Positions 33,793 through 46,057 of a stretch of DNA of 64,000 nt are shown here, piece after piece (the first letter of the stretch is position 1; every line of letters begins with the position of its first letter). The DNA comes from Apiospora phragmitis (lineage: Eukaryota; Ascomycota; Sordariomycetes; Amphisphaeriales; Apiosporaceae): positions 3,596,001 to 3,660,000 of the forward strand of contig JAQQWL010000002.1 of assembly GCA_038363925.1 (NCBI GenBank). The letters are read 5' to 3'. The position numbers and the translations under genes were made by a program. The notes below the pieces were generated by a model. That model saw nothing but the letters and a program-made list of their open reading frames with translations, did no database searches and had not been told where the DNA came from.

Positions 33793-36700
33793 ATGGCAGT
33801 CGATATATCGCTGCTCCATAGCGGAACTCCGGCCGACCAACTCGCTGCCCTACGGACTCTGAAGCATGACATTATCGGCCATATCAACAAGAAACAGCAA
33901 TGGATACAGTCGGGCATACTCCCGCCGCTTGTCAGGCTGGTCAGGCAATCAGCACCGCCTCAAGAACTGCATGGGAACGACACGCAGCAGCACGCAGAGG
34001 GCGCGCCCCTTGACGATACCGAATTAGTACAACTCTATGCCCTGCAGCTCCTTGCGAGTTTTGCAACGCCGGATACCAATTCCTATTGCCTCTTTGTGCC
34101 TCGGGCGCCGTCGAAGCCGTACTGGCCCACTCCTGCCTGCGAAGTCCGCGATCGCAGATTGTCCTAACGGCACTGAGGATATTGCGCGCCGTCACGGAAG
34201 CCGCTGCTTTTGCGCCCATTCCACCGACCGATGAAGCGAGCCGAAACTCCCAACCATCCCCCGATTCAAAGTCTCTGGCAAACCTCATATTTGCGAACGA
34301 CCATTTAGAGTCCTTTGCTTCTATCCTGAAGAATGATGTATCCGCACAAGTTTCTGCCGTGGCTAGGCTTATCATCAGCCTTTGCCGCGAAGAGCGTCAT
34401 CAGTTTGCCCTCGTCAACTGTGGTGTCCTTGATGCTCTTGCTACACGGCTGGCAAGCTTCGCAGTTGCTGAAGGTCAGGTAATACCACGTGCCGAGGAGA
34501 TCAGTCAGTCGAACGGACTTTCAAATTGCTTTCCAACACCCGCCAGACCAGGCGTAGATCTGTCCGATATATTGGGTTCCATCGCTGCCATCATTACAGA
34601 CTCGCCTTATAGGACCTGCCGCCTGCTATACTCACCGTCCATCCTGGCGGTATTCCCCAACACTGACAGCGACTGGGACACATATTGGAAGGTTCATACA
34701 GACACCCCAGATAAGTTGGCTGGGCTGCGGCCCATGAAACACAGAGACTACGAACCCATGGACTTGTTATTGCCATATACGCCAATCCAACTACGTGGTC
34801 TATCATCACATGCACCGTCTTTTCCGCTGCTATCATCAAGACCGGGTACGGATTCTCCGTCATGGACCATCACTGAGGCGACCCGAGGAACAGACGACTC
34901 AGAAACCCCAGAAAGCCCCTTGGTCCCGTGGCTTATAGGGCTGGTACGGTCGTGTTATGGTCTTGATGCGCTGGCTGCAGCTTCGGTCCTGGCTTCTCTC
35001 TTCAAATGTGGCTTCACTTATAGGCCAAGGGAGACTACTTTTGGGCTTTCGGTTGTGCCTAAGCTGTTGCAGATCCTAGACGTGGCTGATCGCAACGCGA
35101 ACGATACAGACACGTCACCACCAGACTCGAGGACCCAGTCCACCTGGCCAGTCATCGAACGCGTTCCCGAAATACTGACGCACTTAGTAACAGACAGTGA
35201 TAGCCTCCAAAAGGCTGCTTTTGACTCGGGAGCCGTCAAGCTGTTATGTAAACTTCTAAAGAGTACATATGATGCCGAACCCCCGTCCGTTCAGACCGAA
35301 CTTTGGTCACTGAATGCAAATTCTGAACCGGTACGGATGAGTGATGACGACCCAACTTGTCAATTAGATCAGCTTGGACAGCACCCGCTGCTTGTGCATC
35401 GAATCCGATTAAGGGAGAGTACGCTGAAGGCTCTTGGCGCACTAGGGGCTTCCAGGGAAGAATTTCGCAAAGCCATTGTGGACCAAGATATGATCCCATA
35501 TATCAAGGAATCGCTTTACCGGTCCCCAGTCCGGCCGAGGCAGTCGAAGGAGCAGCCTAACGGCGACGGTACGGGGAGAGGGCAAGATGACCGCGCGAAG
35601 TCGGAGCTTGGAGAAAACCCGACTTCAGTAATTGTTGCGGCGTGTTATGCGACGCGGATGCTGGCCCGCTCGGTGAGTATATTACGGACTTCGCTGATGG
35701 ACAATGCTGTGGAAAAGACCATCGAGAGGCTTCTTGAGCACCACGAGTTGGAGGTCCAGGTTGCAGCGACAGCAGTGGTCTGCAACATGGTGACGGACTT
35801 CAGTCCTATGAAAGAGGTAAGCTTCGACCGAACAATATATACAAATTGGATTTCACTAACGTATGCGCTGCTACAGTCGTTCATCCTTGCGGGCCGTGTC
35901 AAGACACTTTGCAAACACGCCAAATCCCAGAACGCAGCTTTGCGACTAAACGCGATATGGGCTCTTAACCACCTTGTGCATGCTAGCAGCATAGAGTTGA
36001 AGAAGAACTGCCTGGAGGAACTGCAGCCAGGGTGGCTCATTCGAATTATTTGTGACGATATGGAAGATGCGGCATTGTCTTCGACCAGAGCAAGGGGAGA
36101 TGGCTACAATAGTGAAGAAGAAGATGATGATATGGACATCGATGATCAGAATCGCGAATCTTCGTACAAGCCTCTGGAAGAACAGGTCGCGCTTGATAGT
36201 CGGATACTTCGCTTGGCGGACGCACGGCTACATGCTCTCCGCGAGATGGAACTCAACCCCGTGCGGAAGGCGAGGCAGGACGATCTCGAGGTCCAGGAGA
36301 AGGGACTTGGCTTCATCCGAAACCTGATTGGCGAACCTCATCTCAATGGCGCAGATTCGGCCAATGACACGACGGAAATGATTGACCATCTCTTCAACAC
36401 GCTTGGCCAGGACCGTTTCTTCGAGATATTGGAATCAAAACTGAAGACGAAAACGCTGAACCCCTTCGGACGGCGTGGAGCTACGGGAGGCGAGGCTCGG
36501 GTTCTTTACCCCCAGGCCAAGATTATCGAAGCCGTTGTCTACATTCTGGTTCATCTGGCAGCCAGCATACCGCGTCACCGCCAGCTCGTTATCTCGCAGA
36601 AGGAGTTGTTGAAGCTTCTGGCAGGGCTGACCAGCAGCCAGGAGCGGGAGGTCAGGGTCGCGCTCTGCCATCTGATCAACAACCTGACGTGGCGAGACGA

Positions 36701-36854
36701 TGATAGCGATGCGCCGGCTTGCTCCCAGCGTGCTTTCGAGCTCAAGAAGCTGGGCTTCCTGAACAAGCTGGAAAGCCTAGGGCAGAACGACGAGGAGCTC
36801 GACGTGCGGGAGCGGGCGAAAACTGCAGTCTGGCAAATGAAGCATCCACAGTAG
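33793..36854 (+). CDS. gid5: Armadillo-repeat protein, Gid5/Vid28 (ARMC8)-like GID/CTLH E3 ligase subunit
   Basis: This predicts the scaffold subunit of the GID ubiquitin ligase, which degrades gluconeogenic enzymes. The protein is all-helical with armadillo-like repeats throughout: N-terminal GTPADQLAALRTLKHDIIG, central repeats such as AALRLNAIWALNHLVH, and a C-terminal VRVALCHLINNLTW...LDVRERAKTAVWQM, which matches the ARMC8/Gid5 ending. One intron is visible (35817-35876, 60 nt, in phase, branch CTAAC). An acidic linker lies near 36110-36150. The frame breaks at about 34064: the upstream frame ends LLASFA and the next conserved stretch, GYQFLLPLCASGA, is in another frame. One extra A in GCAACGCC would join them and give 1,000 residues. 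The start is the ATG following ATCATC; earlier in-frame codons are non-ATG. Confidence 0.8.
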
Positions 36855-39493
36855 TTGCATAACATACAGAGCATGATTCAGCTGCTATATATCATTTTTT
36901 AAGAGCGAATTTGAGTTTTTCAGCCATGAAATTCGATTTTTGTAATGGGTTTTCACTGTGCCGTTGACTTGTTGCTACAAGCCATCCATCCCAGCAACAC
37001 AACAATACTGCTAGCCATCCTGTCGTCAGCACGATAGACTTGGGTACGACTGGCGCGATGGTTTTCAGTGGCAGGTTAGATGTGGAATAACTACATAGCG
37101 ATGGGATAGCCGGTAAAGGAAGTGATAGTGAGAGGAACACAGGAGTGCTTCTACGGTAAATAAGGCGGATGGAATGGCATAATATGCTGGTTAGCTTTCT
37201 GGCGATTCAAGTCTCGATCGTCCGCCGTAGGATTCGGACATGTATCATACAGCAGAAATACGAAAACCAAGACTCAAGCTGGCACACGTGCACTCTATAA
37301 GGCCAGGCCAGACGCCCCTGAAGAGAGTGATCGTTGATGGCGAGCACGTGGTTCGGAGGGGTTCCCCGCGCAGTTCGTCGTGTGCGATCAAGAATGATGA
37401 CGAGATGATGACAGTTGTGATGACTTGCAGACAACCCGATCCAGCATCAAGTGACTGCCCTTGTTCCGGTAGAGCCCAGGCGGCTTATCTTGGACCCCGC
37501 GAAGAATTGGCGGGCAATCACCGCCGTGGTCCACTAATGTTGGGCTGGTGACAAAAAAAGAGCGTATTCCGGATGTACGTGCCAAGGGCGGGTACGGAAC
37601 TGACGAAAGACGTTGGAGCTCACGAGAAAGATGCAAGTTGGAGGGCCATCAAGGTCTGTGTAGGTGGGAATATAATCCTTCAGACCTCTTATCAGTTGAG
37701 TGGTGGGAAGAAGCCCCCATAATGCGCGAGTCGTGGCCAACATGAATGCGGCGACTCCAGCCAACAAAAGCTCTGTATTGTCACTCGTGGCTGGCCAGGC
37801 CCCTGTGCCTTTGGGCATCACCATGTTCCTGGGAGCATCGATCCCAGGTCCCACAGTGCTGTGTGCGTGCCTATAGAAATGCCAACACTATGTACTATCT
37901 GCCTGTCATCCAAGACGCAGCTTAACCTGTTTGAGAGCTCGGTCAAGCAAAACCACCATGGAGGGGATGGCGAACGAGGATGCGGCCTCGAAGAATGTGG
38001 CATCCTACAACAAGCAGCTAGCCGGAACTCTAAACAACCGGGGCTAGCAGTATACTATTGACGATCGACTGATGGGCAAGATGGCACCGACAAGCCATGT
38101 CGAGTAGTAAGCAGGCTACATGTACATACGGAGTATAGGCTATAGTGTTGGCTGGTAACATGGAGTGAAGCGAAGCGCCGCATCGTGGTACTCATCAGCT
38201 TGCATGGCGATTTGATGGATGAAGATGCCACGGAATGAAGCACAGCAGGAAGGCAGACAGACAACCTACTGTAAGTGAGTGAGCAAGCCGGCAAGTCGGC
38301 CTGATCTGATACCGGAAGTTGAACAAATAACGAATAGCACTGACCTGTATGTAATCCGTATCGGACCAGGCACTTGTCACCCTCCTGCCCACCAATTCAC
38401 ACCGATCTTTGCCCTCCATCTTGTGCAGTCAAGCCTGCGGTGCAATCGCAACGCTCGGTAGGCCCAAAACGAGCATTCGAAACCCCATGATTGATCCATT
38501 CATCCATCGGGGACTGGGTCAGGCCACCGAGCAAATATTTTTCTATGGTCGTTCCTCTAGCTGGACTCATCGCTAACTGACTGGCGCCTGGTTCTGGCCT
38601 GGGGGTTAGTAGCCACTACTGAGCAACCATTCAATCCACAAAATCTTCGACGGCCAGCGGGGCAACCTTGCACCAGCAGCAGGACTTGCAACAACTCTCA
38701 GAACAGCGGACTAAGGTTACTGTGTAGCAGACGTTTGCATGGAGAGGGAGGGACAACCTTGAACGGCCAAGACCTAGGGCGTTCGTTTTTGTCTTACTTA
38801 TTACTTAAGTAACACACATCCATATTGCGCTTGCATCACTGCTTGCCTATATTTCTCTTTGCAATCTTGAATTCGTATGTGATTTTGTGCCACCGACCTG
38901 GACCTGGACCTGGACCTCGATCTTGACGGAAGAAAGACTGGACTGGGCTCATCACTCAATTATTTCATGTACCATTTCCAATCTACACATACCTACGTAC
39001 GTACCCTCTCACGGTTCTTGATCGAAATCCCGTCGTATCGCCCGCCAAGAAAAAGCTGGGCTGGAATCATCAAATCGCCTTTGGATTAGAGGCGCGACAA
39101 AACCTGGTCTGGTTGGCACCTAATCGGCTGGTCTTTAGTCGCAGCAACATCTGAGCAATAGGGAGGGTTCCGTTTCCACGACCTTTAAACGGAGACAGAC
39201 GGTGATTGGACTGTCTGGGCAATAGGGGTCTATCTGGGCCTGCCTCACGAGAGTTTTGAAAGAACCCATCTTTTCCCATTGTTCGCAAATCCGAGCAAGA
39301 AAGAGTAGTATACGAGTGCGGCCACGGTCGTTTTCGACATTGCCTCGGCTTTTCCCTGCCACCTAGGTTAGGCCCTCACCGTTTCTTGCAGCGCCACTAC
39401 ATCGGAGGAGGGGCAGCGAAAAGCGGGAGCGAAGAAGCAGCAACATTCGCAATCGCAGCGCACCGAGAATCGCAGCAGGATGCTTCGGGGACC
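36855..39493. other. Intergenic region
   Basis: This 2.6-kb stretch has no supportable gene. It contains a short tandem repeat of GACCTG (38895-38918). From about 38800 onward it is pyrimidine-rich and probably forms the leader of the cyclin gene; the cyclin frame itself is open from about 39386 but has no ATG before 39494. Confidence 0.5.
38895..38918. repeat. GACCTG hexamer tandem repeat
   Basis: Three exact GACCTG units plus one GACCTC in non-coding DNA about 0.6 kb upstream of the cyclin start codon. Confidence 0.8.
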
Positions 39494-40793
39494 ATGTTGA
39501 CTTCGTCTCCCATAGCACCACAACCCACGAGCGCATCCCCTCGTACTTTCCACTATGCACCTACCCGTTCACCCCATCAGTCGCCAAGGGTCACGGCCGC
39601 TCTGCCACGGCGGCAGTCGAAACATACCATATTGCACTCTCCATCGGGCTCCTTAGTCAGCCCAAACAAGTCGACGCCCCAATCCCGCCCGAAACAATAT
39701 GTTGGAGTTGACGCGGCCACACAATACTCACCCATGGAGCCCTTTGACCCCACGGTGATGCTCCAGGGCGTTAGGCCCCACGCCTCCGACAATGCGACCA
39801 CGTCCGGACCGGGCGCGGTACGAATACCATCAGCGACAACGACAACAGCAGTGGTGGATCCCCAGTCTGCGATCCCCGAAGCGCCACCCGAGCCGAATAT
39901 CGAGCCCATCAGAAGGGCCGAGGAGGTCAAACAGGCGAGTGCGGCAGCGAAGAAGCCTCTCTCGCCAGCCAAGAGGAGGAATTCGCAAGACCTCACTCAA
40001 GCTTCTACTGCCACTGGCTCCACGAGCACGTCATCTGTCGTTACATCGAGTCGCAATTCACCCAAGCGGTCAAGACCGTCCGAAGGCCCTCCCAAAGTGC
40101 TACCTCTGAGATACGAGCTATGCGATGTGGAGGACATGGTTGTCCTGATCTCAAATATGCTCAGTGAGCTGATCGAGACCAACGACTCGATAGCTATGAA
40201 AAATAGCCATCTCACCAGGTTCCATTCGAGGTCAGTGACTATATACTCCACTCCCATCCCTGGGGCTTTTGCTAATGTCCCTCTGTAGGACTGCTCCTGG
40301 GATCTCGGTCTTAGATTACCTACATCGGCTTGCGAAACACGCCACGCTCTCGCCCCCTCTGCTTCTTTCCATGGTCTACTACATTGACCGTCTGTGTGCA
40401 TTATACCCAGATTTCACTATAAATACACTGACCGTACATCGGTTCCTAATCACCGCTGCCACAGTAGCAGGCAAGGGCTTGTCAGACTCGTTCTGGAACA
40501 ATACGTTTTATGCCAAGGTCGGAGGAGTCAAAGTGGCAGAGTTAAAGTTATTGGAGCTCGAATTTCTCTATCGAGTGGACTGGAAAATTGTCCCCAACCC
40601 AGAAGTCCTGGTTGCGTATTACAAGGGCTTAGTTGAGCGCTGCGGGGGATATGCTTTGGAAGGAGACGCAATTCCCGGGGCGGACGAATACGGCGGGGAC
40701 GAGTCCGACGATATTGATGAAGATAGTGACGAAATCTCCGATCAAGATGGCAGCGTCGAGGATAGTACAGTGCCATCGGTGCCCATGAATTGA
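39494..40793 (+). CDS. pho80: Pho80/PREG-type cyclin partnering a Pho85-family kinase
   Basis: This predicts the negative regulatory cyclin of the phosphate pathway (PREG in Neurospora), acting with a Pho85-type CDK on the Pho4/NUC-1 activator. Exons are 39494-40230 and 40289-40793 with a 58-nt intron (40231-40288, branch GCTAAT), giving 413 residues. The first 200 residues are Ser/Pro/Thr-rich and disordered. The cyclin box follows (about 205-365): VEDMVVLISNMLSEL, then after the intron ISVLDYLHRLAKHATLS, MVYYIDRLC, NTLTVHRFLITAATVAGKGL and KVGGVKVAELKLLELEFL, which are classic Pho80/PREG features. The C-terminus is highly acidic. ATG 39494 is the first ATG in the open frame. The family is clear; other Pcl-type cyclins are less likely because of the KGLSDSFWNN and GGV segments. 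Confidence 0.88.
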
Positions 40794-41684
40794 TTGGGAG
40801 ACTCGATCAAGCCCACGGGGAATGCAATGCAGCGGGAATGGGTTTCTGGAGTTATACGGCGAAATACAGGCTGTCATAGCGAATACGGATTTTAGGAAGG
40901 AAGAGGGCATGATATGTACTCATGTCGCATGACAGCCACGTTCATGGTGGAGAGAAAGGGCTACTCTATGGCCATGATTGGGACTCAGATACTATTTTCG
41001 AACTTGGCTGTACGGTACTGAAACGAAGTGAGGGGACAGGGACTCTCGGGTGTTGTCCCAAGATTCGACGAATCGAGAGTAGGGGCAATGAGAATACGAA
41101 AATGCATCACCTCAACCATCGCTCTAGCGGTACTTTGCCCTTCACCCGCAATTGTGCACTCGATGCATGATATGTTGCACGTAATATCTAACCTAAAGAA
41201 TAACAGAAACAGGCGTCGCTAAGAAACTGTAAATCAATTACAGTATACCTAATAATAAGGGGGTTGTTGGTTGTTTTATGTTGCAAATGCTGGCCAACCC
41301 TATCCATAGCGACAGACAGATGCAGTTCCAATTTGGTCCTGCAGAAGCTCGAGCCCTATCTACCAACGTCTTGGTGTTCGTTCTCGGCCGATCGACCGCT
41401 AAAGTGCCCGGTCCGTCCCAATGGCTCAATCGCCGCGAATACCTGCTACCTCATCAGGTAACTACCGTTCATTCAACCATCGCATCGTCTAATCGCAACG
41501 CAAAGGCATATTCGTTTGCCTGGGTCATCGCGAAGGGTTCTTACTTTCTTATTTTCTTTCTTTTTCATTACGCCCCGGCCGGAGCGTAACTGTTAGTTCT
41601 GCAACCGCGAGTACACGGGCGCAAATTACCAGAACGGAAGACGACCTCACGTAATAATACCAACCACAGACGCCCGAACCGAAG
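40794..41684. other. Intergenic region
   Basis: This is the 3' flank of the cyclin gene and the promoter of EMC10. I see no gene or repeat. Confidence 0.5.
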
Positions 41685-42473
41685 ATGAGGACGTCTACCA
41701 CCCTCGTCGTCTCCAGCCTCGCGGCCCTCGCCGGTCTCGCCGCCGCCGCCGAGCGCACAGTCCCCATCTACATCCAGCCCGTTGCCGTATCACCGCCGGC
41801 CCCGGTGCTGCTGGGCGAGGTCGTCTACGACGCTGCGCTACTCGCCGGCGCCGACCCTGCCTCGGCTGCCAAGGTGACATCCTTCGAGTACCCGTCCGAC
41901 CTCCTATCGCCCGACGAAGACGACGACGACGACGACGACGAACAACGACAAGGCCAAGGACAAAGAGCAGCGGCGCCCCGGCACGTGCGGGTCGGCGCCT
42001 GGGACCCCGCGACCAAGTCGTGGGCCTCGTCAACGAGCCTGGCGTCGACGGCCAACTTCGACAAGGGGTTCGCGCCGCACTTTGTCTTGACGGTCGACTC
42101 GTCGGCCAGGGGAGCGGGGATGTCGTCGGCGTCGTGCTCAAGGGCGTGCGCATCGACGCCGGGCAGACCCGCGACTTCGGGCCCCAGGTCGTCCTGCGGA
42201 CCGCGGAGCCGGGCAGCCAGGTCGAGCTTAACAAGCCCATTGTGCTGTCGCCTGAGGGCCGGAAGGTCGCGGAGGAGCCCGAGAAGACATTGTTGCAGAG
42301 GTACGTTTTGTCGTTATTATTATCGTTATTCTACCCCGATCCCGCTATGCGCTGTACCACTACGGCTTTTTGGAATTATGATTGCTAATTCATGCTCCTT
42401 CTACAGGTACTGGTGGATCATTGCTATTGTACTCATGCTTACGTTGACCGGTGGCGGTGGAGAAGGCAAGTGA
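41685..42473 (+). CDS. emc10: ER membrane protein complex subunit 10 (EMC10)-like
   Basis: This predicts the type I membrane subunit of the EMC, the ER insertase for tail-anchored and multipass proteins. A signal peptide (about residues 1-22) precedes ERTVPIYIQPV. A luminal domain contains a GAC-encoded poly-Asp insert (41919-41941). The diagnostic luminal segment GVRIDAGQTRDFGP, then LNKPIVLSPEG and EKTLLQRYWW, leads into a single C-terminal membrane helix. One intron, 42301-42406 (106 nt), splits AGG so that QR joins YWW. The frame breaks near 42101: VDSS is in the first frame, while GQGSGDVVGVVLKG is in the next. One extra G in TCGGCC restores a 227-residue protein. Conservation on both sides argues that the gene is functional and the break is a sequence error. 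Confidence 0.83.
   Translation: MRTSTTLVVSSLAALAGLAAAAERTVPIYIQPVAVSPPAPVLLGEVVYDAALLAGADPASAAKVTSFEYPSDLLSPDEDDDDDDDEQRQGQGQRAAAPRHVRVGAWDPATKSWASSTSLASTANFDKGFAPHFVLTVDSSARGAGMSSASCSRACASTPGRPATSGPRSSCGPRSRAARSSLTSPLCCRLRAGRSRRSPRRHCCRGTFCRYYYRYSTPIPLCAVPLRLFGIMIANSCSFYRYWWIIAIVLMLTLTGGGGEGK
41919..41941. repeat. GAC trinucleotide repeat (poly-Asp)
   Basis: About seven GAC units within the EMC10-like coding sequence, encoding an aspartate run in the luminal domain. Confidence 0.85.
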
Positions 42474-43267
42474 GCAATCTAAGGGAACAGGGAGAGATGT
42501 CACCAAGAAGAGATAGACTGCATGTGAAGCCAGACGGAGAAGGCACGGAATATGGAAGGATTTGTCTCGCTGTATCCTCCCTCTTTCCAAGTTGCAAGCC
42601 ATCAAACAGTTGGGGGATATCTATCCACCCAACTTCCATTACTTGTTGGAGCAGTCCTCCACATCGTGTTCACTAATTGTGCGCCCAGAGTCATACACAA
42701 TCAGCTATGATCTACACAGAAAAGCAGTTTGGTGCAAACAATGTAAAGGTCAGTTACTTATGTATCAGGGTATTCCTCTCCATTGTCCACCACCTACCTA
42801 CTTCCTACCTACATGTACCTAGGAGGTAAGTACCTACATACAATTCATTATCGCATGTACTCGAGGCCTATCTCCACGTGCATCACGTTGAGTCCCACCT
42901 TCACCCCCACTGTGCCAGCGGTCACCTAGCACCTGTGGCCGCCAGCAACCATCCGCTGGAAAATGAAGCTCTAGGCGTGTTTACCGATTGGCGCTAGTAA
43001 ACACCTGCAGTGGCAGCTCCATTTGATTTGGGCCAGTCGAGTCGCCAGCTTTCGCAACCTGCACCTCGAACCTGCATCTGCTGCTGCAACTGCAACTGCA
43101 ACTCTCCTCTACCAATTCTTCCCTCTTTTCCCAAAAATTCTCACCGTCTTCTTCCCACCTTTGCGACTTTTGCGATTCTCTGTGTGCCAAAGTCCCTCCA
43201 ACTTACTTGTAAACAACAACAACACACAATCTCACTTGTCTTTCACACCCCACCTCCACCATCCACC
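42474..43267. other. Intergenic region
   Basis: This holds the EMC10 3' flank and the CHZ1 promoter. It contains repeated TACCTAC motifs (about 42788-42838) and a CTGCAACTGCAA-like repeat near 43078-43105 in the probable CHZ1 leader. No other gene is seen. Confidence 0.5.
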
Positions 43268-43766
43268 ATGTCGAGCTCCAACGGCGCAACCGTCCCTGAG
43301 CAGACCAACCAGGCCGCCCAGGCACAGGTTGAGAAGGGCAAGGGCAAGGCCGCCAATGCTGAGGAGCCCATTGACCAGTCCATGGATGAGGACAGCGACG
43401 AGGACGAAGAGGTTAGTTGATTCCCCCCCCAATTTAGTCTGCGTCGCATCACTTATACTGACTATTATTACTCTGCAACAGGCTGGCGAGGGTAAGCACA
43501 CGCACACGCGATCTACCGCAATACCATTCACGAGAGCCAGAACACTAACACTTTAACGTGTCACAGATGCTGCCGAGGAAGACGATGACAACATGGACGA
43601 GATTGACCCGAGCAACATCGTCGAGGGCGGTCGCCGCACCCGAGGCAAGGTCATCGACTGGGCCAAGGCTGCCGAGAACGTCCCCACCAACGAGGAGGAC
43701 GAGGATGATGACGACGACTTCGAGGGCGAGGGCGAGAAGGAGGACGACAAGATGGACGAGGACTAA
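43268..43766 (+). CDS. chz1: Histone H2A.Z-H2B chaperone Chz1
   Basis: Chz1 is a small acidic nuclear chaperone that delivers H2A.Z-H2B to the SWR1 remodeller. Exons are 43268-43411, 43482-43491 and 43567-43766, giving 117 residues. The diagnostic CHZ motif is EIDPSNIVEGGRRTRGKVI, followed by DWAKAA. Acidic runs flank it on both sides (DEDSDEDEE before, EEDEDDDDDFEGEGE after). The middle exon is only 10 nt and encodes Ala-Gly-Glu plus one base of Asp. It is bracketed by a 70-nt intron (43412-43481) and a 75-nt intron (43492-43566) with consensus ends. Length and composition are normal for the family. The start is the ATG in CACCATG; longer frames upstream lack an ATG in this phase. Confidence 0.92.
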
Positions 43767-45318
43767 GCAAAGTCCTCTCCTCTCGTCATGATCGTTGCCT
43801 GAAAATGAGCCATGTGTTATGCTTTCACGGCATCCCTTGGTTCTTTTGTCGTCTCTGGATCGCCTCGAACCGCACTTCTTCCACTCTCGTGGTCTGGTGT
43901 AGACTCATCTCGGATAGATAAGACGGGTGGTTTTATGGATAGAGATGAGCCCTTGCAAAATTCGTTGGGCATCTGGAACCCTAAAACAGAAGTACATATG
44001 CTAGGATTTGCATTTTGGGCGTTGATAATCCCCCCAAAACTGGCGTCGTGATCATGGATCTCCCCCAGATGGACATGGTTTAATGGCAATAAACAAACAT
44101 ACAAAAATGGTTGCCCTCACAAGTTGAGTTCCCAGATTTACTGCGAGATGCTGCCTGTAAAGAACTTGCCCAATACACGTGACACTTGCCGACTGCGTAC
44201 ATATAGATTAATCCGTGTTTTAATAGCATCAGCCCTCGCTTTTAAAAGCGAAATGGGTAGAGAATAGACAGTGATACGCGACTATTTCTATCACTGAGAG
44301 GAGTGGGCATAAACATGGTCCGATTTGAGGTGTGGCGGATGTGATGAGGCGGTGTCTAGACTGATCTGGTAATTCGGATTTGGCCAAATAGAGCCTGCGC
44401 CACAGCATTATATTGTCAAATCTCTAATTGCCTATCAACATATCCTGGCACTGACAAGAGAGTTAGCCGCTTATTTTGACTAATAGTGTATGCTTGCCTT
44501 TTCCAGCGTGTAAGAGGTGCAATGGATGTCTTGGTAGCTGCAGATGCTCATTTTGGTTGGGTTATGCGTTCTCGGCGATGTACCTAGCCCCCCTTACACT
44601 CGCATCGATCAAACTGCAATATCAACACTCAGCAATGACACATAAGACTAGCTCTTGCTTACGATCTCAGAGTGTTTTCCACATGGAACCCGCCCCTTCG
44701 GTTATTTGTGCGAAGCAATCTAGTTGCAAGGCCCATTTGCCTTTTCACATATGAGTCAAGGTACCCAGTAGCTATCCTGTAGCAACTGATATTAGCATCT
44801 CGCAATCCTCCTCTAGGTTTCGCGCCAGTGCCATAACAAGTTCCCTGGACGATGGTGGTAGGCATATCTGGAATCGGGGAATGCCCATGGCCCAGATAGG
44901 ACCTGGAGTACGTACCATTGTGCTTCTAGATACATTGATGCTCGTATTATAGAGTGGTTCATCGATAGGGTGGGTGTTGATCATATTCTCGCGCGGTGTT
45001 TTTTTTTTTTGCCAATTCTGCTGCCACCAGGTCGTATGATCGCCTAAACCGTTCCTCTCTATAGGTTTCTAAGGCGGTCTTGTATATGTATGCACATTGA
45101 TATATCTAATGCTCTTCTCTCTCCTCTTCCGTGTACTAGCCCCGTATTTTGTGATTTCCGATGGTTTCTTCTAGCCGTGGAGGAAGGACCTCACGATCAG
45201 TAACCGCAACCACATCGGCCTCCTTTTCGTCAGGGACGGTTTAGAATTATGACCATGTTACCGAGCATGTCGATAACGGCTTCGCCCTGCTAGCGACCAG
45301 TCACTCTCCTCAAGCGCC
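43767..45318. other. Intergenic region
   Basis: No gene could be supported. The stretch is relatively AT-rich, with a poly-T run at 45000-45010. It separates CHZ1 from the coiled-coil ORF cluster. Confidence 0.5.
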
Positions 45319-46016
45319 ATGGACCTGTCCGACGACGAAGGTGGCGGCGCCCGGACGACTGGCTCCCTGGCCTCCCTCCCTGGCTCGGAAACCAGTGGCG
45401 AGCAGCCATCGAGGACGCTCTCGCCGGGGATCGCCGCCAGCATCAAGAGAAGATTGCAGCTATAGTGGCGGAGATCGCTGGCCACAAGAAGGCCCAGGAG
45501 GAGTGGGCTCGCGGCCTTGCCGACAACAAGGAGAGTAACGACCGCCTCGCGCAGGAGAACCCCGCCTTGCGCAACGAGAACGATATGGCGCGCCACGAGG
45601 CCGGCGCCGCCCAGCTGTTGGTGAACCAACGCGAAAACGAAGTTCGCGCCGCAAACAACCTCGTGAGCCAGCGCGGAGAGGAGAGCCGCGTCTTGCGAGA
45701 AGAGAACGAGCGCCACCCAAGGCCACATTGTGTTCACTCACCTCCGCGGCAACTCGGCCTTTTACGTCTCTACCTTGCCCTCGAGATCAACCGTCTTGGC
45801 CCCCTCTCGGCCGCCGACGTCAAGGCCATTTTGTTGTTGTTAAAGAACGCACGCGAGCGAGCCTCGTCGAACGCCCAAGGCTTTGGAAGCGCTACACAGA
45901 AGTCGAAGATGATGATTACCCTCGACATGATTCTCAACCTCCGTAAAAAGGCCAACAACCTTAACCGAGTCGACCACATAGTCACCCTGAAGCCCAAAAC
46001 GCTCAGCCGCCCGTAG
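45319..46016 (+). CDS. Orphan coiled-coil protein, copy 1
   Basis: No known family. From ATG 45319 the frame reads MDLSDDEGGG. An open frame one base away continues PDDWLPGLPPWLGNQWRAA and runs unbroken to 46016. Adding one base near 45345 would give 232 residues. A long coiled coil is evident: QEKIAAIVAEIAGHKKAQEE, NKESNDRLAQENPALRNEN and then Glu/Arg-rich heptads. It is followed by a helical segment, LYLALEINRLGPLSAADVKA, and a Lys-rich end. The coiled-coil core is clearly related to the ORF at 46509-47455 (shared QEK..IA...IAG..KAQE.W..GL pattern), so the two are tandem paralogues. It may be a lineage-specific gene family or a decaying duplicate. Confidence 0.5.
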
Positions 46017-46057
46017 GATGCCACAATTGCACCAAGGACATCGAAGTCCAAAATGAG

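Noticed and set aside
36892..37140. 82-codon minus-strand ORF with a hydrophobic segment downstream of the Gid5-like gene
   Set aside because: It begins with GTG rather than ATG and has no supporting family or splice structure.
41920..42240. Arg/Ser-rich continuation of the first EMC10 frame and its long antisense ORF
   Set aside because: The conserved EMC10 luminal motif lies in the other frame, so these are out-of-frame readings of GC-rich coding DNA.
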